Assembly: GCA_016779585.1 (NCBI GenBank)
Contig: JADHNI010000032.1
Span: 1-41,827 of the forward strand
Source: Pseudomonadales bacterium
GTDB lineage: Bacteria; Pseudomonadota; Gammaproteobacteria; Pseudomonadales; Azotimanducaceae
Reading direction: 5' to 3'
Length of the DNA stretch: 41,827 nt
In this document: piece by piece, positions 1 to 7,804 of the stretch
How positions within the stretch are numbered: position 1 is the stretch's first letter
Layout of the letters: the number at the start of each line of letters is the position of its first letter
Made by a program: the position numbers and the translations under genes
Notes under the pieces: generated by a model
Databases searched by the model: none
The model's input: the letters and a program-made list of their open reading frames with translations, nothing else
Told to the model about the DNA's origin: nothing

Positions 1-1
1 C

Positions 2-409
2 ACACTCTATGGCACCAAGAAAATCTGGGATACCTCAATTGCCGCTATCGGCATGCTCTGGGCGAAACAACAGGGCCACGACATCCTCAAGAACTACACC
101 GACTCGACCTACGAAAAGTTCTGGAAGCAGGAACTGGACGTGGAAGACCCGGATGTGGTGATTGCCCAGCTTGAGGAAGCAGGCGCCGATGCAGGTGGGT
201 TCGTTGACTACCTCGAAGGCGAGGGACGCAGTTATCACGATGCCCTGCAGGACGAGATACTGGACCTGGGCTACTTTGGTGTGCCGACCTATGTGATCGA
301 TGACGAGGTGTACTTTGGCCGGGAGCACCTGCCTCGAATCCGTTGGCACCTTGCTGGCAGGCCAGGACCTCTTCCGGATATTGCCTACGACTCGAAGGTG
401 GAAGCGTGA
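2..409 (+). CDS. DsbA-family / 2-hydroxychromene-2-carboxylate isomerase-like protein (5' end missing)
   Basis: The reading frame is open from the first bases of the window, so the N-terminus lies outside; 135 residues are visible. The C-terminal block GVPTYVIDDEVYFGREHLP matches the end of the DsbA-like thioredoxin fold used by 2-hydroxychromene-2-carboxylate isomerases (GVP cis-Pro loop, then a GxxHL/GREHLP segment). These enzymes use glutathione or act as thiol oxidoreductases; which applies cannot be told because the N-terminal active-site region is absent. The stop overlaps the start of the next gene (TGATG at 407-411), and that gene is a paralogue with the same C-terminal GREHLP and W-x-L-x-GR pattern, so the two look like a tandem duplication expressed as one unit, perhaps forming a heterodimer (inference). 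Family confident, substrate unknown. Confidence 0.8.
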   Translation, partial: TLYGTKKIWDTSIAAIGMLWAKQQGHDILKNYTDSTYEKFWKQELDVEDPDVVIAQLEEAGADAGGFVDYLEGEGRSYHDALQDEILDLGYFGVPTYVIDDEVYFGREHLPRIRWHLAGRPGPLPDIAYDSKVEA

Positions 410-1044
410 TGCAGGTCTACATTAACTTCGGTGGTCTGCCTTCCTGGTTGGCTATTGCCCCGCTTAAACGAATCATCGCGGAAACCGGTGTTGCGATTGA
501 CTGGCAGCCGATGCTCGGCAACCTGGGTAATGTCGCGAGCGCCAATGTGAAAGCTGGTGAAGAAGACCCGCTCGCTGATTACAAGGCGCGTCGCGCCGCA
601 GCGCGTTCCCGGGCAAAGGCGAGAGAGCTCGAGCGTATGTGCGAAACCCTGGAATTGTCCCCGCAACTGGGGAGCCGAAAGATCGATCCGTTATTCCTGG
701 CCCTGGGATTGCTGTGGGCCAGGGAAAAGACGGATGGTGCAGGCCAGATGACCTTTGTTGAGACTGCCTTCACACAAACCTACCGGACTTCTGCTGAGCC
801 GAGTGCCGAAAGTGTTGCCGGGGTCACGGAAGTCCTGAAACTTGCCGGTGTAGATGCAGATGGCTTTGCCGCGTTTTGTGAAGCCGAGCGTGAGTCGCTG
901 AAAGCCAGCCGTGAAACCACGCTTCAGAAAAGCGTGCTCAACGCGCCGGCGTTCATTCTGGAGGAAGAAGTGTTTAACGGGCGCGAACACCTGCCCCTGA
1001 TTGAGTGGATACTGAAAGGCCGCACGGGCACGCCACCCGTCTGA
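409..1044 (+). CDS. DsbA-family protein, tandem paralogue without a CxxC motif
   Basis: The protein has 211 residues. I chose ATG 409 because it overlaps the upstream stop (TGATG) and gives the expected N-terminal beta strand MQVYINFGGLPSWLAIAPL, close to the family pattern in which a first strand is followed by the active site. An ATG/GTG further upstream would only add out-of-context residues. No CxxC or Cys is present near residues 8-15, where DsbA has its active site, so this copy is not a dithiol oxidoreductase; it fits the HCCA isomerase/GST-kappa-like branch. The C-terminus APAFILEEEVFNGREHLP repeats the upstream gene's ending with GVP changed to NAP. It sits directly before a DJ-1/PfpI gene and an acyl-CoA dehydrogenase, suggesting a small catabolic or detoxification operon (inference). 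Function unproven. Confidence 0.75.
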   Translation: MQVYINFGGLPSWLAIAPLKRIIAETGVAIDWQPMLGNLGNVASANVKAGEEDPLADYKARRAAARSRAKARELERMCETLELSPQLGSRKIDPLFLALGLLWAREKTDGAGQMTFVETAFTQTYRTSAEPSAESVAGVTEVLKLAGVDADGFAAFCEAERESLKASRETTLQKSVLNAPAFILEEEVFNGREHLPLIEWILKGRTGTPPV

Positions 1045-1089
1045 TGTAATGTGCTATTTTGACGTCTGGTTCTTGTGCGAGGGAGTATC

Positions 1090-1737
1090 GTGTCTGATAA
1101 GCCTTTAACGCTTGGCGCTGTTCTTTACGAGGGTTTTGAGCTCCTCGATATGTTTGGTCCGCTGGAAATGTTCACTGCTCTGCCCCCGGAACTCCTCCAG
1201 GTCGTGATGGTGGCCGAGAAGGCGGGTCCGGTGAAAGCGGGTTCCATGACAGGGAACGCCATGCCGACATTTATTGCTGACTATGGTTATGACGATGCAC
1301 CGCACCTGGACCTGATTCTCCTGCCTGGCGGTGTTGGTACCTTTCCTGAACTGGAAAACGAGAAAATGCTTGGTTTCCTCAGGGAGCGAGCTGCGAGCGC
1401 CCGGATCACTTCTTCTGTCTGTTCCGGTTCAGCGCTCCTGGCAAAAGCAGGTCTCCTTGATGGCAAAAAGGCAACCTCGAACAAAATGTTTTTTAATCTC
1501 GCTGCCATGCAGTCTGACAAGGTTGACTGGCAGGAGAAGGCCCGTTGGGTGGATGATGGGGAAGTTGTGACGTCCAGCGGTGTGTCGGCCGGCATTGATA
1601 TGGCGCTTGCTATTATTGCGCGTCTCTTTGGTGATGAAGTGGCAGAAAAAATTGCGATCGGTGCTGAATACACCTGGCATCGTGACGCTGATACAGACCC
1701 ATTCACGCAGTATTTGAATGATGGCGTACCCGCCTGA
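1090..1737 (+). CDS. DJ-1/PfpI family protein (isonitrile hydratase-like)
   Basis: The protein has 215 residues from GTG 1090, chosen because GAGGGAG at 1079-1085 gives a well-spaced ribosome binding site; GTG 1075 is also in frame but has no such site. Typical DJ-1/PfpI features are visible: the N-terminal strand with acidic residues in LYEGFELLDMFGPLEMF, the strand DLILLPGGVGT, and the nucleophile elbow ITSSVCSGSALLAKAGLLDG with the conserved reactive Cys near residue 111. The layout (GVGT, VCSGS, a late SAGIDMAL helix) resembles isonitrile hydratase and the ThiJ domain of GlxA-type regulators, but no HTH domain follows. The family includes hydratases, glyoxalase III-like enzymes and chaperones, so the reaction is not fixed. 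It lies between the DsbA-like pair and an acyl-CoA dehydrogenase, all on the same strand. Confidence 0.85.
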   Translation: MSDKPLTLGAVLYEGFELLDMFGPLEMFTALPPELLQVVMVAEKAGPVKAGSMTGNAMPTFIADYGYDDAPHLDLILLPGGVGTFPELENEKMLGFLRERAASARITSSVCSGSALLAKAGLLDGKKATSNKMFFNLAAMQSDKVDWQEKARWVDDGEVVTSSGVSAGIDMALAIIARLFGDEVAEKIAIGAEYTWHRDADTDPFTQYLNDGVPA

Positions 1738-1787
1738 TATCGCGTGGATTTGATAGAGTTTCAACAAAATTAACAGGAGGGAACACC

Positions 1788-3068
1788 ATGGATTTTGATA
1801 TCCCGCAGGATCTGGCGGATTACCTGAAAGAACTTGATGATTTTATCGAGAAAGAAATCAAGCCGCTGGAAAACGAAAACGACAATATCCGCTTTTTTGA
1901 TCATCGCCGTGAAGACGCGAGAACAGACTGGGATCGTGGCGGACTGCCCAACGAGGAATGGGAAGCGCTGCTGTTTGAGGCCCGGACCCGGGCTGACAAA
2001 GCCGGTCACTATCGTTTTGCCATGCCGGAAGAACTGGGTGGCAAGAACGGCGGCAACCTGGCAATGGCTGTGATTCGTGAGCACCTGGCGGTAAAAGGCC
2101 TTGGTCTTCATAACGACCTGCAGAATGAGCATTCCATCGTGGGTAACAATGTCGGCGTACTGCTGATGGCGGAATATGGTACCGATGCCCAGAAAGAAGA
2201 GTGGCTGCCATTGATGCTGGAAGGGAAGCGGGGCTTCGCCTTCGGTATCACTGAACCGGATCACGGCAGTGATGCAACGCACATGGAAACTAAAGCAGAG
2301 CGTGATGGCGATGGCTGGCGCATTAATGGCGCCAAGACCTGGAACACGGGCATCCACAAAGCACAGTACGACATGGTGATGGCGCGGACTTCCGGCAAGG
2401 CCGGTGACGGAGACGGTATTACTGCCTTCCTGACACCACTTGATGGGGACGGCGTGAAGATCGAAGAGTTCCTCTGGACGTTCAATATGCCCACCGACCA
2501 CGGCACGGTTTCTTTCAAGAATGTCTACGTGGATGACTCGGCGATTTTTGGTGAGGAAGGCCATGGCCTGCAGATCGTGCAGCACTTCTTCAATGAAAAC
2601 CGCATCAGGCAGGCTGCTTCCAGCCTGGGTGCAGGTCAGTTCTGCATCAATGAGTCAGTGAAGTATGCCGGTGAACGAAAGCCATTTGGCAAGCCTCTTT
2701 CCACCAACCAGGGTATCCAGTTCCCACTGGTTGAATTACAGACGCAGGCAGAAATGCTGCGTGCCCTCATTCAGAAAACTGCCTGGCAGATGGACAAGTA
2801 CGGTGCGTTTGCGGTCTCGGACAAGGTGAGCATGTGTAACTACTGGTCGAACCGTTTCTGTTGTGAAGCGGCTGACAGGGCCATGCAGGTGCACGGAGGT
2901 CTTGGTTATTCGAGACACAAACCATTTGAGCACATCTATCGTCATCACCGTCGCTACAGAATCACCGAAGGTGCTGAGGAAATCCAAATGCGTCGGGTTG
3001 CTGGTTACATGTTTGGCTACATGAGTCAGCAGGCGCCGAAGGGCGTAAAGAGTGTCACAGGAAGATAG
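1788..3068 (+). CDS. Acyl-CoA dehydrogenase
   Basis: The protein has 426 residues, with a strong AGGAGG site at 1775-1780 before ATG 1788. It oxidises an acyl-CoA to the 2-enoyl-CoA with FAD, passing electrons to ETF. Diagnostic blocks are FAFGITEPDHGSDATHM (FAD/substrate loop), WRINGAKTWNTGIHKA (middle beta domain), RKPFGKPLSTNQGIQF and AMQVHGGLGYSRHKP in the C-terminal helical domain. The catalytic base expected in the ITEG motif is Glu394 (RITEGAEEIQMRR), the position used by medium-chain-type enzymes. Its stop overlaps the following kinase gene by 17 nt. Pairing of an acyl-CoA dehydrogenase with an APH-like kinase resembles ACAD10/ACAD11-type systems, in which a hydroxyacyl substrate is phosphorylated before elimination. 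Chain-length preference cannot be read from sequence. Confidence 0.95.
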   Translation: MDFDIPQDLADYLKELDDFIEKEIKPLENENDNIRFFDHRREDARTDWDRGGLPNEEWEALLFEARTRADKAGHYRFAMPEELGGKNGGNLAMAVIREHLAVKGLGLHNDLQNEHSIVGNNVGVLLMAEYGTDAQKEEWLPLMLEGKRGFAFGITEPDHGSDATHMETKAERDGDGWRINGAKTWNTGIHKAQYDMVMARTSGKAGDGDGITAFLTPLDGDGVKIEEFLWTFNMPTDHGTVSFKNVYVDDSAIFGEEGHGLQIVQHFFNENRIRQAASSLGAGQFCINESVKYAGERKPFGKPLSTNQGIQFPLVELQTQAEMLRALIQKTAWQMDKYGAFAVSDKVSMCNYWSNRFCCEAADRAMQVHGGLGYSRHKPFEHIYRHHRRYRITEGAEEIQMRRVAGYMFGYMSQQAPKGVKSVTGR

Positions 3069-4464
3069 GTTTGAGGAAAAGCTGGATGCCGTCGTTCGCG
3101 CTCATATCCCTGAGTGCGAAGGACTGGTATCGGCTGACCGCCTGAGTGGCGGCGCCAGCCAGGAGACCTATCGGCTGGTGGTGAAAACCGCTTCCGGCGA
3201 ACGCACTCTCGCCATGCGCCGGGCACCGGGTGGTGAACATGTTGAGGTAACACCCCAGCATCCCGGCCTGGATGTGGAAGCCCTGCTAATGCAGAGTGCT
3301 CGCGCGGTTGGTGTTCCTGAACCTGAAGTATTTTATGTGCTGACCCGGGATGATGACCTGGGTGACGGTTTTATCATGGAGTGGCTGGAAGGCGAGGCCC
3401 TGGGTGCACGTATTGTGCGCAGTCCCGAGTTTGAGGGCATCCGTCCAAGGCTCGCTTATGAGTGTGGCAAGGTACTCGCACAGATCCATTCCATTGACCT
3501 TGACGGGACAGGCCTGCGCCAGAAACTCTGGGAGATACCTCCAGCCGAATTTGTTGAGCAGACCTGGGAGCGATATCGCCTGCTGGAAACACCGCAGCCG
3601 ATGATTGATTACACTGCCCGCTGGTTGATGGAGCATGTGCCGGAAAATTACGAAACTGCACTGGTACACAATGATTTTCGTAACGGCAACTTCATGCTAT
3701 CGCCAGAGGGCATTGTTGCGGTGCTGGACTGGGAGGTCGCCCATATCGGCGATCCGATGCGCGACCTGGGCTGGATCTGTACCAACTCGTGGCGCTTTGG
3801 AGCCGACGCTCCCGTGGGTGGTTTTGGTGACTACGATGACCTGTTCCGGGGTTACGAAGAAGTCAGCGGCAAAAAAGTCGACCCTGATCATGTGAAGTTC
3901 TGGGAAGTGTTTGGTTCCTTCTGGTGGTCGGTTGGCTGCCTGGGTATGGCCGAGCATTATCGAACCGGGCCTGATAAGACAGTTGAACGTCCGGCGATTG
4001 GCCGACGCAGCTCAGAGTGCCAGGTGGACTGCGTGAACCTGCTGATACCGGGTCCTGTGGAGCTGGTTGAGCCGATAGCACCTTTTACTTCCCTGGATAT
4101 CCCAACCACGGAAGAACTCCTGACCAGTGTCCGTGATTTTCTTCGTGAAGATGTCATGGCCGCTACAGAGGGCAGGGCGAACTTCCTCTCCCGTGTGGCG
4201 TCCAATTCTCTTGATATTGTCTTGCGGGAGCTGTCTCTCGGTCCCACTCACCAGGCCTGGGAGCTGGACCGTTTGCAGGTACTTTTCCAGAGTGAGGAAG
4301 ACCTGATGTCGCTGCGCTGGCAACTGGTTACTGAGCTGCGTGACAAGCAGATTTCCCTCGATAATGAGGCTTTGCAGAATCACCTGAGGCAGACAGTTGT
4401 TGACCAGATTGCCATTGACCAACCCAAGTACTCTGGCTTCAAGAGGGCCCTTAAGTATGTGTAA
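3052..4464 (+). CDS. APH-like phosphotransferase with C-terminal DUF6285-like domain
   Basis: The protein has 470 residues from GTG 3052, inside the end of the acyl-CoA dehydrogenase gene (17-nt overlap, translational coupling likely). Residues about 25-350 form an aminoglycoside-phosphotransferase/choline-kinase fold. The catalytic loop is LVHNDFRNGNFML with Asp208 and Asn213, and the metal-binding segment is VLDWEVAHIGDPMRDLGW with Asp226. The nucleotide lid is recognisable as RLSGGASQETYRL near residue 30. After about residue 350 an extra helical region (TTEELLTSVRDFLREDVMAA onwards) matches what I recall as DUF6285, common in this subgroup. Such kinases beside acyl-CoA dehydrogenases probably phosphorylate a hydroxyacyl-CoA or a related metabolite rather than an antibiotic (family knowledge plus context). 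Substrate unknown. Confidence 0.88.
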   Translation: MSQEDRFEEKLDAVVRAHIPECEGLVSADRLSGGASQETYRLVVKTASGERTLAMRRAPGGEHVEVTPQHPGLDVEALLMQSARAVGVPEPEVFYVLTRDDDLGDGFIMEWLEGEALGARIVRSPEFEGIRPRLAYECGKVLAQIHSIDLDGTGLRQKLWEIPPAEFVEQTWERYRLLETPQPMIDYTARWLMEHVPENYETALVHNDFRNGNFMLSPEGIVAVLDWEVAHIGDPMRDLGWICTNSWRFGADAPVGGFGDYDDLFRGYEEVSGKKVDPDHVKFWEVFGSFWWSVGCLGMAEHYRTGPDKTVERPAIGRRSSECQVDCVNLLIPGPVELVEPIAPFTSLDIPTTEELLTSVRDFLREDVMAATEGRANFLSRVASNSLDIVLRELSLGPTHQAWELDRLQVLFQSEEDLMSLRWQLVTELRDKQISLDNEALQNHLRQTVVDQIAIDQPKYSGFKRALKYV

Positions 4465-4518
4465 AGTGACCATGTGTAAAGTGCACCATGCATAAGGTGG
4501 AAAATGCGTAACTTACTT
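4457..4518 (+). repeat. Four imperfect tandem repeats (15-16 bp) spanning a stop and a start codon
   Basis: Units start at 4457 (ATGTGTAAAGTGACC), 4472 (ATGTGTAAAGTGCACC), 4488 (ATGCATAAGGTGGAAA) and 4504 (ATGCGTAACTTACTT, weakest). Unit 1 carries the TAA stop of the kinase gene at 4462-4464, and unit 4 begins with the ATG of the hydrolase gene. Each unit pairs an ATG with a downstream AAAGTG or AAGGTGG purine-rich stretch, so unit 3 supplies the Shine-Dalgarno for the real start. Confidence 0.75.
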
Positions 4519-5343
4519 TTAGTGTGTCTGCTGGTCATCGGTTTCGCAGCCCAGGCGGCTGAAACGGCTGTCACCATTGACGGTGGGTTTGACGGGAAGG
4601 TCATTGAAGGCAAGCTTTCTCTGCCCAGGACGCGAGACGTGCCGCGCAAAGTTGTTCTCCTGTTTCATGGTTTCCAGGGACACATGGACGAGGTTGGCAA
4701 CCTTTACGCGGATCTTGCCGGGAGACTGGCTGAAAATGGTATTGCGAGCCTCAGGATCAATTTCTCCGGGGAAGGTGAGCGTAACGGTTACGTCGCCTCC
4801 TCTACCTATGATTCCAGGGTAGGTGAGGCGGAAGCGGCGCTGGAGTTCGTGAAAAATCGCTACCCGGTGGCTAAGCTCGGTGTGGTCGGTTTCAGCCTGG
4901 GTGGACTGACCACCATGGGCCTGATTGGCAGGCAGCCAGATGCGTTTGCTTCCGTTGTGCTGTGGTCCGCAGCGCAGGAAATGCGGATCTCGGGTAATGA
5001 GACTTACGACAATGCCGTTCGCGAGGCATTAAAAAACGGTCGCGCAACCTACCAGGATTGGACTGAGATCACCCTGACCCGTGAATTTGTCACTGGTTTC
5101 GTGGGTGTGAACACGGCGCGACACCTGAAACAGTTCGACGGCTCCTTGCTGGCGATCCGCGGTGACAGGGATTTCCTGCCAAGGTTTGATCCTGACTGGC
5201 TGAACCTTTCACCGTCGCAGGATAAATCGTTCCTGCTGATCGGAGGCGCTGACCATATCTTCAATGTGCTGGAAGAGCCGAAGCCGAACTATCCTGCTCG
5301 CGTCATGTCAGAGACCACCAGCTGGTTTGTGCGGACCCTATAG
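4504..5343 (+). CDS. Secreted alpha/beta hydrolase (feruloyl-esterase/BAAT-like lipase family)
   Basis: The protein has 279 residues. Residues 1-19 form a Sec signal peptide (hydrophobic LLLVCLLVIGFAAQA, cleavage after AQA), so it acts in the periplasm or outside. The alpha/beta-hydrolase fold follows: oxyanion strand VVLLFHGFQGHMDEVGN, nucleophile elbow GFSLGG with Ser131, an acidic candidate in IRGDRDFLPRFD near residue 220, and His251 in IGGADHIFN. The second strand INFSGEGERNG resembles cinnamoyl/feruloyl esterases and dipeptidyl-peptidase-like hydrolases. The ribosome binding site AAGGTGG (4494-4500) lies in a tandem repeat that also holds the preceding stop codon. It is the last gene of this plus-strand group and faces a convergent oxidoreductase gene. 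The natural ester is not predictable. Confidence 0.87.
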   Translation: MRNLLLVCLLVIGFAAQAAETAVTIDGGFDGKVIEGKLSLPRTRDVPRKVVLLFHGFQGHMDEVGNLYADLAGRLAENGIASLRINFSGEGERNGYVASSTYDSRVGEAEAALEFVKNRYPVAKLGVVGFSLGGLTTMGLIGRQPDAFASVVLWSAAQEMRISGNETYDNAVREALKNGRATYQDWTEITLTREFVTGFVGVNTARHLKQFDGSLLAIRGDRDFLPRFDPDWLNLSPSQDKSFLLIGGADHIFNVLEEPKPNYPARVMSETTSWFVRTL

Positions 5344-5370
5344 TTCGTGTGAGAAAAGCAACTTCCAGGA

Positions 5371-7551
5371 TCACAGGACGACCTCCACGGGCGTTGCCTT
5401 AAACGACGGCGTCCTGCTGCGTGGATCCACCAGGGTTGAGGTAATGATGTTGGCTTCAGGGTAGTAGCACATGAGATTACCCTCCTGGATATCGAACGGA
5501 ACCACTTCAAGCAACGGCATCTCGCCGACCTCTGACTTCAGCGTCACCCTGTTACCAGCTTTCAGTCCGAGTCGCTGCATATCGACGGGTGACATCATGA
5601 CAACCCAGCGATTGCTGGTGCCGCGATAGACATCTTCATCCTCGTAAACAATAGAGTTGAACTGGCCCTCGCTGCGCACGGTGCTCAGCATAAATTCCGA
5701 CCGATCACTGGTTCGGGTGCAGGCCGGGGCAAAACGGGCTTTGCCCGTTGCCGTATTGAACTCGGGCTTGTGCAGGACGCGCCGCCTGATATGGAACTCT
5801 TTCCTGGCGACCTCGATATCCTTTAAATCCTCCAGTTCAGGCAGGATGGTGGCAATGGCTTCTCGCACATACTGGTGGGACTCAAAGGCATTGAAGTCCA
5901 CGGGGCAGTCATCCAGCACACCGCTGGCGATCTGACAGATGATCCAGGATTCCGGTTTTACATTGCCGAGGCGATAAATTCCGCCGTCGGACAGACGCAC
6001 GAAATTGAACATGGACTCCTGCGTTGTGGGCTGCCACTCCTCGTCGCGCGCAGTAACCGGCAATACCAGGCTTTCACCATCCTCGCAGCCATAAACGTGT
6101 CCGCGGTTCAACGTTGTCGTCAGGAACACCCTGGTCTTGATGCGGCCCAGTGCTTCGGCAGCCCATGACGCATCGGGATTGCTGGCGTATAGGTTACCTC
6201 CCATGATCAGCGCTAGATCAATCTGGCCAGCGTGTGCGGCCCGCATGGACGCCATGGTATCGAGGCCGGGTGTCTCGGGTAGTGTCACACCGAAGGTCTC
6301 GCTCATCTTTGCCATGACTTCCTCAGCCAGCACCGGCTTCACACCGATGGTGCCGATTCCCTGGACGTTGCTGTGTCCGCGAAGCGGCAACAGACCTGAG
6401 TGCGGCTTGCCGACCATGCCGCGAAGCAGGGCGAGGTTGGCAATCTGCTCCACGTTCTCAACACCGTGCACATGGTGTGTAACACCCATACCCCATGCAA
6501 AGATGGTGCGCTCGGCGCTGATATAGAGTTCAGCAACCTTTTCGATTTCCTGCCTGCTGACGCCACAAGCGGCTATCTCGTCCCAGTCGAGGGCCTGGAT
6601 GGTGTCGCGATATTCACTAAAACCTTCCAGGTGCTGCTGGATAAAGGATTCATCTTCGCCGTGTTTTTCCAGGACAGCCCTGGCGATGCCCTGCAGTAAA
6701 AGGTAGTCCGTGCCGATGTTTGGTTGCAGGAACTCGCTGGCGATTTCGGTGCCGCCGGCGATCAGGGAAGCCGGGCTTTTGGGCACCGCGAACTTCACCA
6801 GTCCCGGCTCCTTCGCCGGGTTGATGACAATAACCTTGCCGCCGCGATCACGAATGGTTTTGAGCTGGTGCAGCAGTCGCGGATGGTTGGATGCCGGGTT
6901 GGCACCGATCAGGAAGAAAAGGTCGCACCCTGGCAGATCCTCGAGTTCCACCGTTGCGGTTCCGGTACCTATGGTGCCTCCCAGTGCCACGCCGGTAGCC
7001 TGGTGGCAGTAATAGGAACAGTTATTGACGTTGTTGGTGCCGAACAACCGCGCGAATAACTGCAACAGGAAGCCGGCCTCATTGGATGATCTTCCCGAGC
7101 TGTAGAAGAAAGTGCGCTCAGGCGCGGCGGCCCGGAAGCGCTCGATAATTATTTCCAGCGCCTCGTCCCATTCAATGGGCTGGTACCGGTCAGCATCCGG
7201 TGCCTTGTACAAAGGGGTGTTCAGGCGGCCGAGGGAATTCATTTCCCGTTCGCTCAATTCCTTAAGTTCGTCGAGGCAGTGACCGAATATCTCTCGCGGT
7301 ATTTCAGGCTGCGTATCCGATGACTGTGCCTGCACGCTTTTGTTGCATACGGCAGGAAACTCACCCGCCTCGTTGGTCATGCCGCCAAGCTGGCCGCCCA
7401 TGCCAAGACCGCAGGCCTTGCAGGTGTTTTTTGATACCAGCGCCTTGGTGGCACGACCAACGCCCATCTCGCGAACCTTGTCGAGGGTGTACATGACTTT
7501 TTTCATGCCGCCGCCGACGTTCGTCCTGGGTTGGTCAGGTTTGTTCGTCAC
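5371..7551 (-). CDS. Molybdopterin-dependent oxidoreductase, YdeP/FdhF-like alpha subunit
   Basis: The protein has 726 residues, starting at GTG 7551 with AAGGAG about 10 nt upstream, inside the end of the preceding small gene (17-nt overlap). It belongs to the DMSO-reductase superfamily: an N-terminal Cys cluster C44-x2-C47-x21-C69 (three Cys, not the four of classical formate dehydrogenases), then SSGRSSNEAGFLLQ, the Mo-ligand region NNCSYYCHQATG with Cys182-His183 at the place of Sec/Cys-His in formate dehydrogenase H, GANPASNHPRLL for pterin binding, and a C-terminal molydopterin-dinucleotide domain (MSPVDMQRLGLKAGNRVTL). This fits the YdeP-type 'oxidoreductase alpha (molybdopterin) subunit' family, often called formate dehydrogenase-like although substrates are unproven. 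No beta or gamma subunit and no fdhD lie beside it. There is no Tat signal, so it is probably cytoplasmic. Confidence 0.9.
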   Translation of the reverse strand: MTNKPDQPRTNVGGGMKKVMYTLDKVREMGVGRATKALVSKNTCKACGLGMGGQLGGMTNEAGEFPAVCNKSVQAQSSDTQPEIPREIFGHCLDELKELSEREMNSLGRLNTPLYKAPDADRYQPIEWDEALEIIIERFRAAAPERTFFYSSGRSSNEAGFLLQLFARLFGTNNVNNCSYYCHQATGVALGGTIGTGTATVELEDLPGCDLFFLIGANPASNHPRLLHQLKTIRDRGGKVIVINPAKEPGLVKFAVPKSPASLIAGGTEIASEFLQPNIGTDYLLLQGIARAVLEKHGEDESFIQQHLEGFSEYRDTIQALDWDEIAACGVSRQEIEKVAELYISAERTIFAWGMGVTHHVHGVENVEQIANLALLRGMVGKPHSGLLPLRGHSNVQGIGTIGVKPVLAEEVMAKMSETFGVTLPETPGLDTMASMRAAHAGQIDLALIMGGNLYASNPDASWAAEALGRIKTRVFLTTTLNRGHVYGCEDGESLVLPVTARDEEWQPTTQESMFNFVRLSDGGIYRLGNVKPESWIICQIASGVLDDCPVDFNAFESHQYVREAIATILPELEDLKDIEVARKEFHIRRRVLHKPEFNTATGKARFAPACTRTSDRSEFMLSTVRSEGQFNSIVYEDEDVYRGTSNRWVVMMSPVDMQRLGLKAGNRVTLKSEVGEMPLLEVVPFDIQEGNLMCYYPEANIITSTLVDPRSRTPSFKATPVEVVL

Positions 7552-7762
7552 TGGGAGATAACTCCTTGACCTGGCAGTTGGGATAAATGGAATGACTGAT
7601 TCTTGCTGATTCTTTTCTTTCTATGTAGTCCTGTACGGTCTGCCAGGTTCCATCGTCATCCTGGATACTGTTACACCAGGCGCAAACGCTGGTGAAGTTA
7701 TTGAGTGCATCGCGGGCCTGGTTCAGAGCCCCCTCAAGAGCTTCTTTTGTCAGGGCAGTCAA
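7535..7762 (-). CDS. Small protein with a degenerate CxxC...SHxxCPxC motif
   Basis: The protein has 75 residues, mostly a single motif: SVCAWCNSIQDDDGTWQ, then a helix, then ISHSIYPNCQ. It resembles the short Cys module found at the end of some PAS, response-regulator or GGDEF proteins (CxxCKxIRDxxGxWxxxExYI...SHGxCPxC), here free-standing. The first Cys of the second pair is Tyr (YPNC), leaving three Cys, so zinc binding would need another ligand such as the His of SH. The start is TTG 7762 with no obvious Shine-Dalgarno; an in-frame stop lies just upstream, so the length is nearly fixed. Its 3' end overlaps the molybdopterin oxidoreductase start by 17 nt, suggesting coupled expression and perhaps a role as partner, sensor or maturation factor (inference). 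Confidence 0.6.
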   Translation of the reverse strand: MTALTKEALEGALNQARDALNNFTSVCAWCNSIQDDDGTWQTVQDYIERKESARISHSIYPNCQVKELSPSDEQT

Positions 7763-7804
7763 TGGCCGCAGACGTCAAGCTGATCAGTCCCCAGACCCAT
7801 GTCC

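Noticed and set aside
5371-7551. Selenocysteine in the formate dehydrogenase-like protein
   Set aside because: The Mo-ligand position reads Cys182-His183 from a normal Cys codon, with no in-frame UGA.
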